From: Eutrigla gurnardus
Taxonomy: Eukaryota; Chordata; Actinopteri; Perciformes; Triglidae
DNA: 64,000 nucleotides
Assembly (NCBI GenBank): GCA_963514095.1
Contig: OY741271.1
Span: 16,093,272 to 16,157,271, forward strand
Reading direction: 5' to 3'
The notes beneath the pieces were generated by a model that did no database searches, was not told the DNA's origin, and was given only the letters and a program-made list of their open reading frames with translations. Positions 23,531 through 34,385 of this stretch are shown in pieces. Within the stretch, counting starts at the first letter, position 1. Each line of letters starts with the position of its first letter. A program made the position numbers and the translations under genes.

Positions 23531-23544
23531 GTTGCCGTAGCGAC
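23531..23544 (+). promoter_or_regulatory. RFX X-box upstream of zmynd12
   Basis: GTTGCC GT AGCGAC fits the X-box pattern RYYNYY N1-3 RRNRAC at every position. It lies 110 bp before the zmynd12 ATG, the distance expected for ciliary genes driven by RFX factors. Confidence 0.6.
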
Positions 23545-23653
23545 CGTAAACTTTCACTGTCTGAGCAACAGGCGTTCGTTTCGTCTGTTACATTCAAGTT
23601 GGGCAAACTAGCACAAACCGGACGCGTATTTTCAAGCGGACTTCCTTGTGATC

Positions 23654-25498
23654 ATGGAATCCAAAACTTGTCTTTTTGGGAAAACATCCGAGATGATTCC
23701 TCTTTCTTCTCCCAAAGGAAAGAAGCAGTTGTGTGAACTTTGTCAGCAAGAAGCGCGTCTGCAATGCGACGAGTGCCGGGTCACCTTTTACTGGTAAAAC
23801 AGAGTTTTGCTAGTTTCAAAGTGGCAAATTTGTGACTATTAAAACTTTACTACGATGCTAACAACTGGCATTTATGCTAGCTACCTTCCCATGAATGTCG
23901 CTTTTATCTTTCTATTTAATCCATCCCAACGTGTGACAACGCTTTGCTAAGGTCCTTAGGGTGATGGCTGTTGATGGTTATTGTTGGTTAATTGTATATG
24001 GGCCAAATGTGTGTTTATTGATCGGGTGGTTTGGCTAAGCTAGCAGTAGCTTTCACTTGCTGTCATAGCAACGGCAAATATCCGGGTCAAGCAACGTGTT
24101 TACTTCCTCTATGACCGACCGCTATCTTAGCCAAACCACCTACAGTGCCGCTAATATGCCGTCGTAACAAAGAGAGCTACTCCTCGTGTTCATTTTTTTG
24201 TGAGCTTCTTCAAAACCACCTCTACGGCATGGACGCTAGGTGGCGGTGTCCGCCATGTTGTTTCGCCACAGAGAGCCACGCACGGAACACGTCGGCAGGA
24301 AGAGCGGTCACGTGACTGTCGTCGGGAGGGGGGAGAGAGGAACAGCTGGAAATAAAATTACCGAAACAGTTATTTTTTTGTTCATGTGACTGGGAAACCG
24401 TAGCTCGGATCTGTTAGATCATTTGTGTTAGTTAAGATCGGGGGTCTTTTTAATGTTTAACAATACACGTTGGCACACGTGGCCATCTCTTCAGAGTCAA
24501 TTACAGATCATAAGATGGTGCTCGGTGAAATCCTCATTGGCACAGTATGGGGAGTGAAGAGGAGCACGTGGTGACATCCCTCTCTGCAGGGATTTATGTG
24601 AAGGGATGAGCCACTAAAGCCCAGTCTCTTAGAGGGAGCTTACAGACACTTATTGTGCTTGCTTCCCTCTCAGCCTTTAAAAAATGAACTACAAGTCAAG
24701 CACATTTCTCGAATTAGATTAAACCAGGACTCTCAAGTTTTGAACTGAGTTCAGAGTGGGATTTTGCCTGAGGCTGCAGCGGGGGTAGGTGACGGTGGGG
24801 GACGGGGGTCAGATGGGGTGGGGACGGGTAAAGCGGATAAAAAGTTGTGAATCTGATAAAAGACATACATTTGCATGAATAAAACTATTTATTGAATTCA
24901 ACATTTTTTAGTGCAGGGGTACTTATCCACCCTCCCTAGTGGGAGTGTGTGTGTGTACGGAAAATGAAATGTTGAGATGACTTTAAGGCCTTTGCCTTAA
25001 AGTCATTGTTTGTTTTGTTTGTTTTTTTCGTCCGAAATTTTTGCACGTTAAATAATAATTACGACCTCACGTTATGTCAATCACGTTTTTATTAGCATCA
25101 GTCGAAAGGCATTTAGAGGTTTGTTTGACCACTCAGAGCCCACAAACATCCATATATCAAAAGTGTTGTTTCCTGGTCTGCATGAGAAATACTAGGTGTG
25201 GTGAAAAGCATGGGCCTCGGGCACAATCACAACATTGCACGCCATTAAGCTGTACCTCAAAACAAGTGATGCAGTATCTTGGAAATGATGCAATTTAAAA
25301 GACTTAGCTTTTGTTCTTTGTCAGGGCTTGAACAAGTTACTTTTGCTTCATCATGGCTAAAAACCACAGCGTAGCTGTCACAGTTGTTTTTGTCTTTTCA
25401 TAGCGTCAGTCTGCTGGCATGCTGGTATCTGGACTCACGTTTGTGGTGACTTTATTATTCGGCAGATTGCAGAGAGTAGCCTGAGAAGACCCCCTGAT

Positions 25499-25580
<82 letters not shown>

Positions 25581-28500
25581 GTGCGTGTGCTCACTCACAC
25601 AGGCTTTATCATTGCAGCCGTTGGTGTGACGTGGCCAGATCGCTGCCTGCCCGCTGCTTCTGTCTCAACTCCAGAAACAAAAATACGCTGGCGTGAATAC
25701 ACATGCTCCTCAGTAGAAAGAAATGCAAGGAAAACCAAGACAGTTTCCATAGAAGTGTGCAGGAGAGGAGAGCCAGATGAACAAAATTACAGACTAGTTA
25801 TGTAATGGCATACAATTTAGCATGCCCTCTGTGCAGCCGGATGATATTTTCTAAATGGGATAGAGGCTCTGCTCTTGGAAATGTTAGCACTTCAATTCGA
25901 AGCAACTGATAGATGCAGTATAAAAACATTTCACTGGGAATGCTGTACATCGTTGTAACCAGCTGGTGATTTGCGGTCACTCTGATGCATACTTTTGAAA
26001 ATTACTATTAGTTACCCCTCAGTTATTCAGATCATAACATGGAAATCAATCAATAAGAGTCAACATCATCCACATTGCGTCAAGAGGTAATATTTGAGGA
26101 TGCTGTTGAGGCAAATGTGTGATTTATGATATTGGGCTACATATTAAACTGTATTGACTTGAGGAAGGGAGCGATCTTAGGAATGTAAGCGTGACCTGAA
26201 GTTGCAGTCCTTTTTTAAAAGATATATTTTTTTATTATTATTCCTCAGTACTGCAGAGCACCACCAGGAGGACTGGGTGGGCATCCACGAGAGAATCTGT
26301 CAGTTGCTGGTTCCCATTCGCACCCCAGCACCCTTTAGTCTCCAGCAGACCGACTGCACTGAAAGGCAGCATAAAAAGGTCAGGAAGTATGTGGTGCATT
26401 GGAACCACATTCACACGCACAGACATCTTGTATTGAGTTTACATGTCTCATAGGAAAATACAAAGATGGATTCTGAAAACTTTCTCCAGGCCATTTTGAA
26501 TTTCCTTGTCAGAAGTCTTCAAGTCAACATGAAATGGGAGAATTTTGATCTTAAAACCAAAACACAGCACCCTTTTGAGAAAAAAATGGTGGAGCTAGAA
26601 CAGCTAAAAACACACACAGACCCCAGATCTTTGTTGTCACTTTATAAGCCGAATGAAGACGTTGTGAAACGCATTTAGAATTGATGGGTGTAGAGGGGAA
26701 ACAAGGCTAGCTGAGGAGGAAGAAGAGATTCCTTACGGCTGCTGTCTCAGTCCCTCCCCTTGAGTCTTTTATGTGAGCAGGAGTTTGTCATGTGCTGTGA
26801 CTGACATAAGGGAACTGCACAAAAACATATTTTTGGTTTTCCATTGAATAAATACCACCAGGAGAAACAGCTAGAAGTTCAAATTGAGGAATATTAAGAT
26901 TGTTTACTGCATTATATATTAAGGTTTTTTTGCTTCCTTGATCAGTCACCACTGTTTCCAGAGCCAGTTCCATCTTCAGTGATTGATGTTACAGTGATAT
27001 GCAAGCATATATTTAATATTCTTCTGATTGCTGTCAGTAAAGACGAGCGGGTTACCCCTGTGAATGAATGTAGGAAGTGCACCTTGGTTTTGTTCCTTAC
27101 TTAGGTGGAGCTGATAGAGATTTGCAGGTCGGTGGCTAAGAGCAAGCTGTCCGAGGGAAAACATCAGGAGGCTCTGCCTGCCGCCCAGTCCTGCCTGCGT
27201 TGTTCCATGGACCTCTATGGCCCCAGTCCTGTCCAAATGGTCCCTGCCTATCTGCTGTTTGCTGAGGCCAACATGGGTGAGCAATGTGCCCAAAATGGTT
27301 TCTCAGGTCAAATGATCTCCTTTCTCCTTCCTCTATATGATCTTTAATGACCTCTCCCTCCAGGTTTGGGTAATCTGGCCCAGGCAGCCCAGCTCCTGTC
27401 CCAGGCAGAGTGGGCTGTGTTGAAGAGCCCAGAACACCCGGTCCACCACCAGCTGTACAGGAGCCTGGGCCGCCTCCACACAGCGACTGGAAACCTGGAC
27501 GTGGCTCTGTTTAACTTTGCAAATGATGTCCGTGTCATAAGTAACACACTCACCAGAACATAGCTTCAGTACCTTAAGTATTTTCAACTGTTCCCTAACT
27601 TTATTGATACCGTGAGAAGCAAAATTAAAGCACTGTTATGCACTTTGCTCACCATATAAACTTGCCTCACCGCTTGTAAATATTGAATAATATAGCAGTA
27701 TATGCTGTACATTGTTAATCTCTCACTATATATGAAGTACCTTTATTCATTTTTTTATTCCAGATATACTTTGCCAGTGAGGAGTATGGTGTGGATAGCT
27801 TAGTCACCTGTGATGGATACTTTCTCATGGCTGATGTGTTTGCCAAACAGGGGAAGGTGGACGTTGCTCATTCCATGTATTCTACGGTAAAATTTTTATT
27901 AAACAAATGGCTAAATCTGTTTTATGATATGTGTCTCATGGTTGATCTATTGCTCATATCGCAGGTGACACATACTTGGCACCGCCATCTGACCCAACTC
28001 CTCGAGACCCACGTCCAAAATGTCCAAGATCCTGATGCGGTGTTGTCATATGGTGCGTATTGTCATCAAATGTGCACAATCTAAATGTAATATACAACCA
28101 TAAAACATAGGTTTCTTCTATCTATCCAATTCTGACTGTTCAAACCAGAAATAATAATAATGACCCTAACCAGACGTCACCAATCCACTGGTGTATCACT
28201 ACAAAATAAGGTCAATAGTGCCTATATTTATCTGAGCTGTCTTGCTGTGCAATCCGAAAGCTAAACCCCAGATTTACACTGGCATGCTTAGGGCTGACTA
28301 GAGACCAGTGCTGACACATCTCTGGCTGTGCAGCATCCGCACCACTACCTCACATCGCAGCTGCTGCCCTACATATGATTCTAAGCCTGTTAGCTACAAT
28401 GCAATTTCCCAGGCTTTCCGGGATGTTTACCAGGGAAAATTGGCCGTGGATCTTAGACAAACCATACAGGAAGTGCAGAGAGATCCTGTATTTTACATTG

Positions 28501-30058
28501 ATCTCTATTAAATGCATCCAGCTAATTAGTCGTTTCGTGTACAGTGTATTTATGCCCACGGTCATGTACCGTAAATGCTCAAAGGAAATGTCCATCTTTG
28601 TCTCTATCCATGGCTTACAATCAAGATGAAGCCCAGCCAGTTAAAGTGGACGCGATGCTGAATACCATGTTGGAGTTTGAGCAGAATTACTCCAGAAAAG
28701 ACTCAGCTCTGATCGCGCTGCTGGAGCACTGCCTGGACATGTTACGGTTGAAGGTGAGATCCCCTGGCGAGGTATCCAGGCATTAAATGTCCCGTTTGAC
28801 ACAGTGACACAGTTCCCCATTTCCGCTTTACACACTTTGGAGGGCCGTACTCAAGATGGGATTATCTCTAATTGGTAAAGCCGTAAACACGAGGTGGGAA
28901 TTAGCCCCGACGCTCTGACTTCCACCTTGATTTCCAGTCTCTGTAACGTCATTGGAGGCCAGTCGTGATGTCAATTCCACGTACTGTACAGTACATCCTG
29001 TACGAGTGGGATGACTGCCAGGGACTTAAAACCTTGTCTGGGTCTAAGTTCAGTGGGTCTTGGACAATTGGAGACTCGAGATTGGATCAGCTGTTATGGC
29101 TGAGTACAAGTAGCCTCATTGTAGCAAGCATATAAACAGATACAATCGGTTCACGCGTTGTCATGTTTCTGTCCGGTGGTTCGGTGGTTTGGTAGGACTG
29201 AAATAAATGCAAGTGGATTTTTTATACCAGAGTCCCAAAACTTTTCAAGGTCAAAATGTCATGGTGAGTTAGCACAGTTAGTCACCCCCCTGCTGTTAAA
29301 TAAAATACTGTTACATGGCAAAATGGCAGCTGTAGGAATAATAACTTGGGTTCACCGTGTCAGGATGACGGCTGGGTTAACAAGACTGGGAGCTGTTCTA
29401 ATTGATTGAAGAGTATCTTTGATTTCCACACTGAAATTCAGTTTTCCGCTCTCTTCCCGAGGTCAGAGTGTAGAGTCAGCTATAACATTTCCTCACACTC
29501 CAAAGTAGCCAAAGTCTACTGGTCAGTCATTTTGTGCTTATATTTATTGAACTGCAAAGTAAAAGTTAAAAAAAAGAGACCGAACACATGATTAAAACAA
29601 ACACCATGCATTTTCCGAGCTGTTAAGAAACTGCAGGAATTCCATGGATGCCACTGCAAACCTTCCACATCGTGCTCGGCATGTTTCCATCTCAGCATGC
29701 TTGGTTCTCAGTATCAAGCCATTCTTTTACATCTTCATTTTTCCAAACCGTTACAGAGCAACAAGCATATACACATCAGGTTCAAGTGGGATACGTTAAG
29801 CCGACCAGGTTGCAATCCAATTTTCAGTGATATTATTATATAAGTCAGCTGTACTCTCCCCGGAGAGTCCAACAGCTGCAGCTGCTGTGTTTGTTTCTGT
29901 GTGTGTTTTTGTGCCAGGCAGTGGGATTTGGCAGGGACGCCCTGCAGGCCAGCCAGCTGATACCAAACCATGACCTGACAGAGCCCATCGAGGGCCTGCT
30001 GCAGCTGGTGCAGGGTCCACAGACACAATCACATCCTGGTTCTGACTTGTCACCGTAG
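23654..30058 (+). CDS. zmynd12: ZMYND12 (MYND zinc finger plus TPR-like protein), complete 8-exon model
   Basis: Sperm flagellum and axoneme protein. In mammals it works with TTC29 and DNAH1 in inner-arm dynein assembly (established knowledge, not visible here). Coding exons: 23654-23793, 26249-26378, 27105-27276, 27364-27527, 27764-27886, 27965-28052, 28626-28753, 29918-30058. The phases join throughout for 361 residues; human is about 365. The MYND finger is at residues 27-64: C27xxC30, C38xxC41, C47, H51 in place of the usual cysteine, H60 and C64, with W56 conserved. From about residue 90 come TPR-like helix pairs (EGKHQEAL, LGNLAQAAQLLSQAEW, TGNLDVALFNFAND, FAKQGKVDVAHSMYS). FANDIYFAS across 27527/27764 matches the human protein as I recall it. 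The donor after exon 4 (GAT then GTCCGT) is weak. Poly(A) signal AATAAA at 30145-30150. The last exon is the least certain. Confidence 0.9.
24025..24140. repeat. 15-bp inverted repeat pair, possible MITE
   Basis: GGTGGTTTGGCTAAG at 24025-24039 is exactly complementary to 24126-24140, with an 86-base interior. I found no convincing target-site duplication, so the element class is open. Confidence 0.5.
24977..25006. repeat. Perfect 13-bp hairpin
   Basis: ATGACTTTAAGGC (24977-24989), loop CTTT, exact complement (24994-25006). Intronic to zmynd12. Confidence 0.85.
25501..25590. repeat. (GT)n microsatellite
   Basis: About 90 bp of GT units, with GC interruptions towards the right end, in zmynd12 intron 1. 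Confidence 0.97.
26379..27104 (+). other. zmynd12 intron 2
   Basis: A 726-bp intron. The 70-codon plus-strand frame at 26466-26678 has no splice continuity or recognised motif. Nothing else stands out. Confidence 0.6.
28053..28625 (+). other. zmynd12 intron 6
   Basis: A 573-bp intron between the exon ending LSY and the exon starting DEAQPVKVD. Short open frames here do not fit either phase. Confidence 0.55.
28754..29917 (+). other. zmynd12 intron 7
   Basis: A 1.16-kb intron. The flanking exons join in phase 0 and read LRLK then AVGFGRDAL, which lines up with the mammalian C-terminus without a gap. No extra exon is required, though a small missed one cannot be excluded. Confidence 0.5.
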
Positions 30059-30144
30059 CTGCCCTGCCGATCCCCTGTTTGCAGATCTGCAAACAGAGGG
30101 GACACCTGTTTAATGTCGATGTAGATATCACTGTAGATGTATCA

Positions 30145-30150
30145 AATAAA
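30145..30150 (+). promoter_or_regulatory. Poly(A) signal of zmynd12
   Basis: AATAAA 87 bases after the stop codon. The next gene, rimkla, converges on it from the right. Confidence 0.6.
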
Positions 30151-31648
30151 AAAGCTTACAATGTCATTCAGATGTTTTGGATTGGGATTGTAAGCGGATA
30201 ACGACATGCATATCTTGAAGAAAATAAAACGTTAAAATACTGATATCACAATCAAAGCCAGAAAAGAGGAGGAGACGCACATTCATCGCTTTTGAATGAC
30301 TCATCTTTATTTGAATCTAGAAAAGAAGGATATATATTTACATCATTTTTGCACATTTGTGAATGACATAATTTGGGGATCATTTTGTAACACTGTCAGA
30401 ATGATACAGAAACAGAATATTAGTGAGGGCAATTGCTAAAACCTTTTTTTTTTTTTTTTTTTGCGCAATCTTTCTTTTTTTCTTATCTCGTACCTTGCAG
30501 TCCAGAACCTTGTCATCAATTCACCGTGATATGCAGATATAATTAAAGACGCTAATGTCTTTATATCATCAACAGAGCGTAAACGTTGCACTTTCTTCTT
30601 CTTCTTCTTCTTCTTCTGCAAATCAAAGCATATTGTAAACCTAAACCAACCTCAGGTTCATTTTAAAACACATCAACATAAAATGAACCTGATGATTGCT
30701 GTGTAATCCTACATAATATATACAATTCTGAAACATTTATTTTTTTTATATCAAAACAATGAATCACTTTTAAAATCATCTCACTACTAGTGTTCTGAAT
30801 TATATAACAAAATGTTTGGTTTTTTGGCATTCAGATTCATTTTCATGTGTCAAGAGGCAGTAAAACATGGAAACACTTGGATTTCCGCATATTCCCTTTT
30901 TCATTTTTTAGCCAAATATACATTAGCAGCAGTTTGGAATAAAATAGTGACCATGTGCTCTGTTGTGTGTTGTTGTACACAGTGACTAGTCCAGAGGTCC
31001 CTACATATTTGTTCCAGGCTGACCAAGCACCACACGGGCCAATGCACGTTCTGTCATTATTCCAATTAACACACGTTCTTCTTCCTTCCCTGTGTCACTG
31101 GCTCGCGGTACCCCCGTTTCCTTCAGTTGCTTCCATGCCTTGTATCCACTTTTATCATCACCACTGATGCATAAATACCAAACAGACACAAACCCACCTG
31201 AACGGGGATCACGAGTCAACTATGATCCTCAAAACCATTGCTCCCAGAGGAAACCAGACAATGGAAAAGGCATTGTGAAGGTTGTTGGGGCACAGTAGAA
31301 ATGAACCTGAAGTGGCTAGATGTGCTCCGTGTGCATATGGATGCTGTGTAAACTACGGATTTAAACGACAGGGCAGTGAGAGAGCGATATGACCGTTTCT
31401 TATGGCTGGCTTGTTTGCGTCTTAAAAAGGATATGCGAGCTTTGATTTACACTTACATACACAATGTGGAATGACACAGGCTTCAATAAAAAGACAGACT
31501 TTAAAAAAAATAGGGGGACAACAACTGGAGATAGTTTGCTTCGACAAGCTTACATGTTGGGATATGACTTGATGATCAAGCCCACCAGCCCTTGCATGTC
31601 AGGAGAGTGGACATCAGCGGATTTCACAGTTTGTTTGTCGGATACTTT

Positions 31649-31650
<2 letters not shown>

Positions 31651-31683
<33 letters not shown>
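31651..31683. repeat. (TA)n microsatellite
   Basis: Uninterrupted TA repeat of about 33 bp in the rimkla 3' UTR region. Confidence 0.95.
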
Positions 31684-31686
<3 letters not shown>

Positions 31687-34275
31687 TATCACACCGGACA
31701 ACATCACAGTAGTGTAACAGGTGTTATTCTCTCAGTGGAGCCACTGTGATCACTTGACAGCAGACTTCAAATAAAAGCTGCCTTTCCTGTTGTCTGGTGG
31801 GTTTTTAGATTTGGTACCCCCAAGTAGGCCCGTGTTAGAATTCAGGCAATTAGTAAAATTTGGCCCACAAAAAAAGGAAAATAAAAAATCAAGCTTCACA
31901 GCGGTTTCACTTTATTGAGATATGATTAGTGCACACAAACCACTTTTCCCCCCCTTTAAAAATATCATAAATTAGGAAGAAAACAAGGAACAATAGAAAA
32001 CAATCAAGGAAAAAAAGTGCATGTTAACCATGGTATACACCACATACTGTAGTTTACAACCTTTTTTTCATTGTTGTTTGAGTATCTTTTTGTCTGCCTG
32101 TAGGTATGTGTAAATGTTTTTGACATGTCTCGGATGGATATGCCGTGGCGTTTTGGGGGTCAGGGGTGAGATCCAGGCTGCTTCCCTGAGTTGTGTTCAA
32201 CAGAAAGGGTTGTGAGTCTACGTAGAACAACTTAGGATTTACATTTGTGCTTTTGATCAGAGCTGTTACTTATTATTCAAAATGAATGGCATTCACGCCA
32301 GCGTACCCTACCTCTATGGTAATAGCCTGTTTCAGAAGGCGTACAGGAGGTAAATCAACAGGAACAAAAATCCCTGGATTGTTTTTTCATTTCTTTTCCA
32401 AGAAAAGAAAAAAGTAACATTCTACTCAAAGAGACTGCAAAAATATAGTTCCCATTTTTTTTATTTGTACATCATGCCAACATATTTTGTGGGTTAGGTA
32501 CTTCATCGTTATCAAAAAACAAGGTGAAAACAACCAAAGTAAAAACCTACAAATCATACGACTGGTAAAACACATCTAACCAAATCCAGAAATGTTAGCA
32601 CCAAATTTCAGTTTTGACCTTTCAATATTGCAGGTCTGTACAAACAAGTTTGTCCACAATAGCTTATGAAAAATGTCAACGTTGGCAGTTGTGTCAGCCA
32701 TTCCAGTTTCATCAGCTAGATACTAATATGCACTGAAGATATTTCACTACCTATATATTTACAAAAAAAAAAAAAAGCCCAAAAAGAAATACAAAAAATA
32801 ATACACAACTACCATTTTAGCTCTCAGACATAAAGGGAAGGAACACCTGGTATATTAGGGGCCATTTGAAAACCACAAGGATTCTGGCTGATATGTACTG
32901 TATGTTTGAATATCTATGTCATCATGGCAGTGAGACGTCACTGTTTTGAGGTATATTTTGTTTGCAGGTTTCACACTTGGTCTCGTGTTGCCTAAGTTTG
33001 TCGTCTGAGCGAGAGAGAAAAAAAATGCATCTGTTTAATATAAAGTGCTAGACATGGAATTAATTTTAAAAAAGCAGCAGACTGCCGCTGCTGGTAAGAC
33101 TAATCAAACAAGCTATCGGAAACTTATTAAAAATCGAGCCATGGCACTCAATTAATTTTCCTATTCCTGGTTGTGACTCCAAACAGAACTACTTTTTGTC
33201 ATTTCTACTAACTTGCACACGTTGGGGCAGCTTTGCTTACATTGACATTAGCCTGCTTCATTCACTGTGAACAGAGAATTCATTTATGGACACCGTGTTA
33301 GCACCCGGGATGTTTTTTTCCGGTGCTCTGGGTTTGTAATCTGGGTTGATAATATTCTTATTTACGCATGAAAGGTAAATTATTCTGACAGCACAACATC
33401 AGCCCCGTATTCTCTGCCAATGTAGTGATTCACCCAAACATTGAATATTAGTGATTCAAAGTTGAATTTCAATTATAGGGGAGTTAAAACATTGTCGATA
33501 CATTCTGTTGTAATTGAATTTACAACATAAGACATATATATAGTGAACCCATGTCTAATTTAAGTTATGAATAGCAGTACCCTTGACATGTTATCCCTCT
33601 ATCTCCAGTTGCTGCAGGATGATCCCCATCCTGTTCTGTGTCCTCGAAAAGAGTAATACCGTGCTACATTGGAACTGTCAGTATAACGTGCCTCGCATGA
33701 GGATGCATTCCTCTCCCAAGGAACAAATCACTTAAAAAAAACACACTTCATTCTCCTCCAAAACATTCTGTAGATTCTCCTTTTACTAATATGGTTTAGT
33801 AAGGATACAAATATGGCAGGTGTTTGCCTTCATTGGAATCCCACACCCACCCCAAAAAATATATATATAATCACCTTCACCCTCACTACTTTGCAAATAG
33901 AAACTAGGAGATGCCAATTTGGCAGTTATCTAATCTACCATATCCCACCACCCTGCCGCCACCATGCTGCAGTGTAAGCTAAGTTTGGAAAGTGGAGTTT
34001 GCAGTTTGAGGAGTAGAGGTGCAAAGCGAGAAGAGTCAGGGGAGCAGCCTCAGATCTTTGTTATTTTTGAAAGGAGTTAGGACGAGAAGGCTCTTGTTTT
34101 GGTGTTTGCATTTCTGCGATTGTGTCTGTATGCGTGTTCGCTTTTTCTCCGTCTTGTTTTGCTTTTATAACCCTATGTTTGAATCTTTTTTTTTTTATTG
34201 ATATGTGTTTTTCAAAGGAATGTCTGCTGCCAAGCGTACCGGTGTGTGTATGCGTGTTGGTTTTGAATGTGATGG

Positions 34276-34280
<5 letters not shown>

Positions 34281-34364
<84 letters not shown>

Positions 34365-34370
34365 GTGTAT
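34281..34370. repeat. (GT)n microsatellite in the rimkla 3' UTR
   Basis: About 90 bp of GT on the plus strand, hence (CA)n in the rimkla mRNA starting about 16 bases after the stop codon. Confidence 0.95.
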
Positions 34371-34385
34371 GAAGCTGCTTGAATC

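Larger units (their letters stand above)
23794..26248 (+). other. zmynd12 intron 1 with several repeat structures
   Basis: A 2.45-kb intron. It holds a 15-bp inverted repeat (24025-24140), a CpG-rich patch around 24150-24340, a G-run stretch (24780-24830), a perfect 13-bp hairpin (24977-25006) and a long (GT)n (25501-25590). I see no coding exon. Confidence 0.6.
30300..34385 (-). other. Probable 3' UTR of rimkla
   Basis: About 4 kb of AT-rich, gene-free sequence downstream of the rimkla stop. Minus-strand poly(A) signals (TTTATT on the plus strand) lie at 31911-31916 and 30306-30311, giving candidate 3' UTRs of about 2.5 or 4.1 kb. It contains an (AT)n run at 31651-31683 and a long (CA)n close to the stop codon. 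Mammalian RIMKLA also has a long 3' UTR. Confidence 0.5.
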
